From Bacteroidia bacterium (GTDB taxonomy: Bacteria > Bacteroidota > Bacteroidia > J057): a stretch of 64,000 nt of DNA. Below, piece by piece: positions 59,388 to 64,000 of the stretch (the first letter of the stretch is position 1; every line of letters starts with the position of its first letter). Below the pieces are notes generated by a model. That model searched no databases. It was not told the origin of the DNA and saw nothing but the letters and a program-made list of their open reading frames with translations. Location: contig JALEFZ010000089.1 of NCBI GenBank assembly GCA_022760475.1, forward strand, positions 124,001-188,000, written 5' to 3'. The position numbers and the translations under genes were made by a program.

Positions 59388-60290
59388 ATGAAAATGAACA
59401 TAAAAAGGCTGTTCCTGCTTTTCCCTGTCCTATTAGGTATGGGAATGACTTCCCTGCAAGCCCAAAGCACGGGAGTGAAAATCCATAAGGTAAAATCAGG
59501 TGATACCCTCTATGGGATAGCCCTGAAGTATAAAATCAAATTGAAGGATTTAAGGACCCTCAATCCAAAGATCAAGGGCGACCGCATTTACCCCAATAAT
59601 GAGATCGTTGTTTCCATTACAGATAATGGCTCAGACTCGGATTTTATCGCTTCTAGCGGCTTGCCACGCAGGGCTTCTTCTCCTGAATGGGAGGATGGAC
59701 ATATCGACTCACTAAGGCCAAAGCCGAAGCGCAGGGAGGTGATCTTCAACAAGGAAGAAGGAGATATGACTGCTTCTAAGATGATCAAGGATGCTTTTCA
59801 GGACGGGACAACAACCCATACCGTCCAGCCTGGGGAAGACATTTATTTCATTGCCAGACTCTATCATATCAGCCCCAAAAAAATCATGGAGCGGAATCCT
59901 GGTAAGAAAATCAAAGCAGGTACCCAATTGACTATACCCCTTACCAAAGGAACTGATCTGGTGGCCTTATCTGATGAGATAAAGGTCAGGAAACTTCAAC
60001 CCAGACATGAAAAACTCACCAACAATCCCAAACTTCTGAGTGAAAGGGGGAAGTTTGAGTTGGTCAGAAGGGACAATGAAGAAAAGATCTATTATGCTTA
60101 CCATTATAGCTTTCCCATCGGCCAAAAAATATTTATTCAAATCCCTAACAACTCAGGTTACGTAGAAGCAACTGTCATTGGTCGACTTCCTTCTTCATCT
60201 GATTCGATGATTGGAATCTCACCAAGAATCTACGAGATCCTCAAAGCAAGTGGAAAATCTAATATGTTAACCATTTACTTTGAACCCTAG
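59388..60290 (+). CDS. LysM-domain secreted protein with a possible DPBB-like C-terminus
   Basis: About 300 residues. I start at the ATG at 59388, after an AGAGG purine stretch; the longer frame begins with TTG at 59376. The signal peptide ends SLQAQ. Two LysM domains bind peptidoglycan: KIHKVKSGDTLYGIALKYKI (about 32-75) and THTVQPGEDIYFIARLYHIS (about 140-185). The C-terminal 95 residues (IGQKIFIQIPNNSGYVEATV, then DSMIGISPRIYEILKASG) resemble the double-psi beta-barrel of RlpA-type proteins, without visible catalytic aspartates. A wall-binding scaffold or lytic transglycosylase relative is likely. It follows the ligase gene by 13 bases, so they are probably co-transcribed. Confidence 0.8.
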   Translation: MKMNIKRLFLLFPVLLGMGMTSLQAQSTGVKIHKVKSGDTLYGIALKYKIKLKDLRTLNPKIKGDRIYPNNEIVVSITDNGSDSDFIASSGLPRRASSPEWEDGHIDSLRPKPKRREVIFNKEEGDMTASKMIKDAFQDGTTTHTVQPGEDIYFIARLYHISPKKIMERNPGKKIKAGTQLTIPLTKGTDLVALSDEIKVRKLQPRHEKLTNNPKLLSERGKFELVRRDNEEKIYYAYHYSFPIGQKIFIQIPNNSGYVEATVIGRLPSSSDSMIGISPRIYEILKASGKSNMLTIYFEP

Positions 60291-60411
60291 TAGGCAGACT
60301 TATTTTAATTTAAAAACCCTCAAGTATTCATTATCCTAAAATAAGCAGGCATATTATTATGTCTGGAAAGGCATTTTTTACCATTTTTGCGACTCAAAAG
60401 AAAAATTTAAA

Positions 60412-62211
60412 ATGGATATCATAGGACAAATTCAGGAAGCTGCTGCCAAAGCCATACAAGAATTGTATCAGGTAGAGGTAGAGCCAACTAGCTTCCCTAT
60501 CCAGGAGACTAAAAAAGAATTTGAAGGAGACTTCACATTGGTGACTTTTGCCCTGACCAGACTAAGGATTGGAGCTCCACCAGTGATTGCTGAAGCCCTT
60601 GGTAAATATTTCCTGGAAAATGTCCCTATGGTTGAATCCTACAATGTTGTAAAGGGCTTCCTTAACCTGGTAATCTCAGCGGAGACATGGCGTGAGTACC
60701 TGGCTTTTGTATTGGACAACAAGAACTTCTTTACTAATTCTCATGGTGAGGATCAGACCGTAGTGGTGGAGTATTGTTCTCCCAACACCAATAAACCCCT
60801 TCACCTGGGGCACTTACGAAATATTATTCTGGGCTATTCATTGACGCAAATACTGGAAGCAAACGGTTATAAGGCCATTCCAACCTGTTTGTTCAATGAT
60901 CGTGGCACCAACATTTCCAAATCCATGTGGGCCTATCTTGAGGAAGGAAAGCTCGACACGCCTGAGGAAGCAGGAGTAAAGGGAGACAAGCTGGTTGGAG
61001 ATTATTATGTCAAGTATGCACGTGCTCATAAAGCGGCTCTGGAGGCTGTAATGGAGGAAAAGTCTTTACCCAAGCATGAGGCTGAAAAACTGACGCCTAC
61101 CATCCAGGCGATCAACGAAATGACAGTTAAATGGGAAGAGGGGGATAAAGAAACCAGAGCGCTATGGGAAAAAATGAACAATTGGGTCTATAAGGCCTAT
61201 GAAGATACTTTCGCCCGTCTAGGTGTGTCCTTTAATAAGTTTTACTATGAATCCAAGGTTTACCTTCGAGGAAAGGAGACCGTAGAGGAGGGGCTAGAGA
61301 AAGGAATTTTCTATAAGGATGATGAAGGGACGGTTTGGGTTGATCTGACAGATGATGGCCTGGATAAGAAGGTATTACTGAGAAGCAATGGTACCAGCCT
61401 CTATATTACCCAGGATCTTGCCATTGCTGCGGATAAGTTTGTCGATTACAAGATGAATAAGTCGGTATATGTGGTAGGGAATGAGCAGGATTATCACTTC
61501 AAAGTTCTTTTTAAGATTCTGGAAAAATTGGGGAAACCCTATGCCGAAGGACTTTTTCACCTTTCGTATGGCATGGTGAACCTGCCTTCTGGTAAGATGA
61601 AGTCTCGTGAAGGGACGACCGTTGAAGCAGATGACCTGATGGATACCATGGTAGAGTCTGCCCGTGAAGTAACTGAGCTTTTGGGTAAGACTGAAGGCAT
61701 GGATGAGCGAGCCTTGAAGGATCTATATGAGAAAATCGGTTTGGCCGCCTTGAAATACTTCCTGGTGAAAGTTGATCCAAAGAAAACAATGTTGTTTGAT
61801 CCTCAGGAATCTATCCAGCTTCACGGTACCACCGGTCCTTCTATCCAGTACTCTTATACCCGTACCATGGGAGTAAAGCGAAAGGCGAATGCTGAGAAAT
61901 TGAGCTTTAGCTATAGCTCTGAGGATCAAACTGAGGAGGAAATGTTGGACAGTGAGCGCTCCTTGCTCAAGTATTTCATGAAATACAAAGATGTTTTGAG
62001 GGAGTCCGGGGAGTCTTACAATCCATCATTGTTAGCGAACTATTGTTATGACCTTTCGAAGGAGTACAACCGTTTCTTCCACGACGGCAAGATCCTTCAA
62101 TCTGACAAGCCTCACACTTCTGCCTTCCGTTTTGCCTTGAGTGATATGGTTGGTAAGACGTTGAAAGAAGGAATGAAATTGTTGGGCATAGAAATGCTGG
62201 ATCGAATGTAA
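60412..62211 (+). CDS. argS: Arginine--tRNA ligase
   Basis: A 599-residue class I tRNA synthetase that charges tRNA-Arg. The HIGH box is PLHLGHLRNIILGYS (His131-Leu-Gly-His134), and the KMSKS-type box reads KMKSREG (Lys395 region). The N-terminal additional domain (about 1-100, FEGDFTLVTFALTRLRIG) and the C-terminal DALR anticodon-binding region ending ALSDMVGKTLKEGMKLLGIE are all as expected. It is monocistronic. The upstream CATTTTTG box near 60382 is one base off the -7 consensus. Confidence 0.97.
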   Translation: MDIIGQIQEAAAKAIQELYQVEVEPTSFPIQETKKEFEGDFTLVTFALTRLRIGAPPVIAEALGKYFLENVPMVESYNVVKGFLNLVISAETWREYLAFVLDNKNFFTNSHGEDQTVVVEYCSPNTNKPLHLGHLRNIILGYSLTQILEANGYKAIPTCLFNDRGTNISKSMWAYLEEGKLDTPEEAGVKGDKLVGDYYVKYARAHKAALEAVMEEKSLPKHEAEKLTPTIQAINEMTVKWEEGDKETRALWEKMNNWVYKAYEDTFARLGVSFNKFYYESKVYLRGKETVEEGLEKGIFYKDDEGTVWVDLTDDGLDKKVLLRSNGTSLYITQDLAIAADKFVDYKMNKSVYVVGNEQDYHFKVLFKILEKLGKPYAEGLFHLSYGMVNLPSGKMKSREGTTVEADDLMDTMVESAREVTELLGKTEGMDERALKDLYEKIGLAALKYFLVKVDPKKTMLFDPQESIQLHGTTGPSIQYSYTRTMGVKRKANAEKLSFSYSSEDQTEEEMLDSERSLLKYFMKYKDVLRESGESYNPSLLANYCYDLSKEYNRFFHDGKILQSDKPHTSAFRFALSDMVGKTLKEGMKLLGIEMLDRM

Positions 62212-62321
62212 GCCGAGCCGGCGCATATTCACATCTATTGGCAACGGATGCAAAAATTAGGTAACTTCCAGCATTCTTAAGCGTCAATGGAACGTAGACT
62301 TAAATCAGAGAACCAAGACTT

Positions 62322-63152
62322 ATGTTAAGATATTTCATCAGCCGCGAATTTTTACTAACCCTGATAGGCCTTGGGCTATTGGGAGTGTTGTTATATCTGG
62401 CTGTTTTCTTCTGGATCATGCCTGTTTATACCCGTCATGGTTCAGGGGTATTGGTTCCAGATGTGAGTGAAAAACCATATAAGGAAGCCGTTGCCATCCT
62501 TAAGAAATCAAAATTGCGTCCTACTGCAGATCCGGATTCGGTTTTCATGGAAAACCTTCCTCCTGGAGTCATCATCAAACAATACCCTGCTCCCTACAGC
62601 CGTGTGAAGCCCAATAGGACGATTTCATTGACCATCAATAAATTTCAGCCACCGATGGTGGCCATGCCTGAGGTCGTAGACCAGACGCTCTACCAGGCGA
62701 AGGTACGCCTGGAAAACTGGGGCCTTTCCATCGGCAAGGTGATGCGTAAGCCTGACTTTGCGGAGAATGCCGTTTTGGAAGCCAAGTACAAAGGAGGAGA
62801 CATAACCCCAGGCACCAAGATCCCACGAGGATCAAAGATTGATGTAATTGTGGGTTCAGGACTTGTCTCAGGAAAAGTTACCCTGCCTGATTTGACAGGA
62901 TATACCTATGAGGATGCCATTGCCATCCTTACTGAGTTAAACCTTGGATTGGGCTCGGTAGTCTATGAAGAAAATGCCCCTGCAGAACAGATCGGAAAAA
63001 TCTATGACCAGCGCCCAAGATACATTCAGGGCGACTCTGTGAACATGGGTTCATCCATTGACTTGTATATATACGGTTCTGAACCAACCTCCAATGAGGG
63101 AATTGTAGTTGAGGGAGAGCTTCCTGAAAGCAAAAATGATGACGATGAGTAA
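62322..63152 (+). CDS. PASTA-domain membrane protein without kinase domain
   Basis: 276 residues: one N-terminal helix (about 10-32), then three PASTA domains facing the periplasm, at about 42-108 (VLVPDVSEKPYKEAVAILKK), 110-182 (VAMPEVVDQTLYQAKVRLEN) and 186-255 (VTLPDLTGYTYEDAIAILTE). PASTA domains bind peptidoglycan or beta-lactams in kinases and PBPs; here neither a kinase nor a penicillin-binding domain is attached. An acidic tail ends the protein. Standalone PASTA proteins are known from Bacteroidota, but their role is unclear. The stop overlaps the start of the next small gene, so they are coupled. Confidence 0.88.
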   Translation: MLRYFISREFLLTLIGLGLLGVLLYLAVFFWIMPVYTRHGSGVLVPDVSEKPYKEAVAILKKSKLRPTADPDSVFMENLPPGVIIKQYPAPYSRVKPNRTISLTINKFQPPMVAMPEVVDQTLYQAKVRLENWGLSIGKVMRKPDFAENAVLEAKYKGGDITPGTKIPRGSKIDVIVGSGLVSGKVTLPDLTGYTYEDAIAILTELNLGLGSVVYEENAPAEQIGKIYDQRPRYIQGDSVNMGSSIDLYIYGSEPTSNEGIVVEGELPESKNDDDE

Positions 63153-63495
63153 AAAGATCTTTCTTTCATTTTTTCTCTTGCTCTTATTAGTTGCTTCTGC
63201 TATTGCAGTCCAAGGACAGACCCGTAATTCCAACCTTGATTCTCTGATGTATTATCAGAGGACTTACAACCTTCGCATCAAGAACTTGACTCAGGCTGAG
63301 CTTGGAGAAACTTTGGCTGCCATTGGGAAAATGACCATTCAGGATACCGCCACTTTCAATGTGGATTCCTTGAAGCGGGTGATTGCCAGGGGGCAAAAGA
63401 TCATTGATGAGGATAAGACTGCGCTTTATCTTAGAGGGAAATACGAGCATTTTTTAGCGCTTGTAAAGAAAGGCGAAGCTCGTAAGGAGGATTAG
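63145..63495 (+). CDS. Small hypothetical secreted protein
   Basis: About 116 residues from the ATG at 63145; ATGs at 63136 and 63139 are also possible. All overlap the stop of the PASTA gene. A strong signal peptide (SKKIFLSFFLLLLLVASAIA, cut after GQ) is followed by an alpha-helical region (LTQAELGETLAAIGKMTIQD and ALYLRGKYEHFLALVKKGEA). No family is recognised. Coupling to the PASTA protein suggests an envelope role, but nothing more can be said. Confidence 0.7.
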   Translation: MSKKIFLSFFLLLLLVASAIAVQGQTRNSNLDSLMYYQRTYNLRIKNLTQAELGETLAAIGKMTIQDTATFNVDSLKRVIARGQKIIDEDKTALYLRGKYEHFLALVKKGEARKED

Positions 63496-63505
63496 GAAGA
63501 ATAGG

Positions 63506-63550
63506 AATAGGAGTTTACCATGGTTCTGATGCCATAGATAAACCCCTATT
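63506..63550. terminator. Imperfect hairpin between convergent genes (possible terminator)
   Basis: Three paired blocks (AATAGG with CCTATT, GTTTA with TAAAC, CATGG with CCATAG) give a long imperfect stem around TTCTGATG. There is no T-run beyond it on either side, so a Rho-independent role is doubtful, but it lies exactly between two convergent stops. Confidence 0.4.
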
Positions 63551-63571
63551 AGGATCAAGCATCCAAAAATT

Positions 63572-64000
63572 CTACTGTTCCTTAATCCACCCAATCATAT
63601 CCTTGATTACCTGCTCCGAAAAGGTCTCCGTCAACTGGCCATACTCTGTAACCAATCCTGTCTCAGCCTTTTGGAAAAGGTGATTCATATCGGGATAGAC
63701 TTTTGAGCTAAATTCAGGATTGCTTTCCATCAGGCTAGCCAGTGCGGCCAGGTTTGGAGAGGCCAGAACCTGGATATCTTTTCCTCCGAAAAGGGCCAGG
63801 ATGGGAATATCGGCTTCATTGATGAAGGGCTTGGGATCTGTCTCCAGAAAGTACCGCATCCAGGGCGAAGTCATAGGTTTTGTTCTGCTTTCCAAGTTGT
63901 CTCCAACTATGCCTAAACTTGCTTTATCTTCTTCTGTAAATGAGGAAAGAAGCTCGCTGGTTTGGTCATTTACCTTTTGAAGTGCTTCGTCATTATCAGG
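63572..64000 (-). CDS. Alpha/beta hydrolase, C-terminal part (5' end outside window)
   Basis: The frame continues open to the window end, so only the last about 140 residues are present; the TTG at 63895 is not a real start. The visible part reads TSPWMRYFLETDPKPFINEA, then ILALFGGKDIQVLA with the probable catalytic Asp, and DMNHLFQKAETGLVTEYGQL with the catalytic His. This order is typical of secreted alpha/beta hydrolases often annotated next to S9 peptidases, with the nucleophile upstream and outside. Substrate unknown, an ester or peptide being equally possible. Confidence 0.85.
   Translation of the reverse strand, partial: PDNDEALQKVNDQTSELLSSFTEEDKASLGIVGDNLESRTKPMTSPWMRYFLETDPKPFINEADIPILALFGGKDIQVLASPNLAALASLMESNPEFSSKVYPDMNHLFQKAETGLVTEYGQLTETFSEQVIKDMIGWIKEQ

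Noticed and set aside
1..64000. Mobile elements, CRISPR arrays, tRNA or rRNA genes
   Set aside because: No transposase, integrase, terminal inverted repeats, regularly spaced repeats or tRNA-like cloverleaf was seen in any gap.

Overview
The window looks like chromosomal DNA of a marine or soil-type member of the Bacteroidota, most like the Cytophagia or Saprospiria lineages. Three very large or repeat-rich secreted proteins end in type IX secretion (T9SS) C-terminal sorting domains. Bacteroidota-style -7 boxes (TAnnTTTG) occur upstream of several genes. An SGNH/MBOAT acylation pair, a DUF6909-like protein and a YARHG protein fit the same assignment. Genus cannot be set from sequence reading alone. 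No rRNA, tRNA, CRISPR array, insertion sequence, integrase or phage gene was seen.

Region 1 (about 1-23.1 kb, all on +) is an exopolysaccharide locus. It begins with the 3' part of a Wzc-like tyrosine kinase, then a UDP-sugar epimerase, a Wzy/O-antigen-polymerase-like membrane protein, an MBOAT O-acyltransferase and its SGNH-like partner. After a structured leader comes a 1248-residue membrane synthase that joins a processive GT2 to two glycosidase-like modules, followed by a lipoprotein glycosidase of the same fold. A FAD oxidoreductase and a GtrB/DPM1-like GT2 close this block. A second run (15.2-23.1 kb), probably one operon with several 4-20 bp overlaps, holds five GT4-type glycosyltransferases interleaved with three left-handed beta-helix acyltransferases, and ends in a strong terminator.

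Region 2 (23.6-43.2 kb) is mixed. It has a 1817-residue T9SS protein with quinoprotein-dehydrogenase, cytochrome-c-like, LamG and PA14 modules; a GNAT acetyltransferase; a degenerate M23 (LytM-like) lipoprotein; fabG with a SMI1/KNR4 gene; a VWA membrane protein; a DASH cryptochrome; an RlmI-type rRNA methyltransferase; a LamG/PKD T9SS protein; and an M14 carboxypeptidase.

Region 3 (43.2-52.4 kb) returns to polysaccharide: a Wzx-type flippase, a T9SS-exported PL8-like lyase, an LPG-synthase-type membrane protein, and the WcaJ-type initiating phosphotransferase. The parts of a Wzx/Wzy pathway (WcaJ, GT4s, Wzx, Wzy, Wzc) are therefore all present but spread over about 50 kb. A possible 24-codon gene with its own terminator sits between the last two genes.

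Region 4 (52.5-64 kb) is largely housekeeping: an outer-membrane barrel candidate, an S41 protease lipoprotein, a DUF6909-like protein, a YARHG protein, rplU-rpmA, a second O-antigen-ligase-like protein, a LysM protein, argS, a PASTA-only membrane protein, a small secreted protein, and the C-terminal part of an alpha/beta hydrolase running off the window end.
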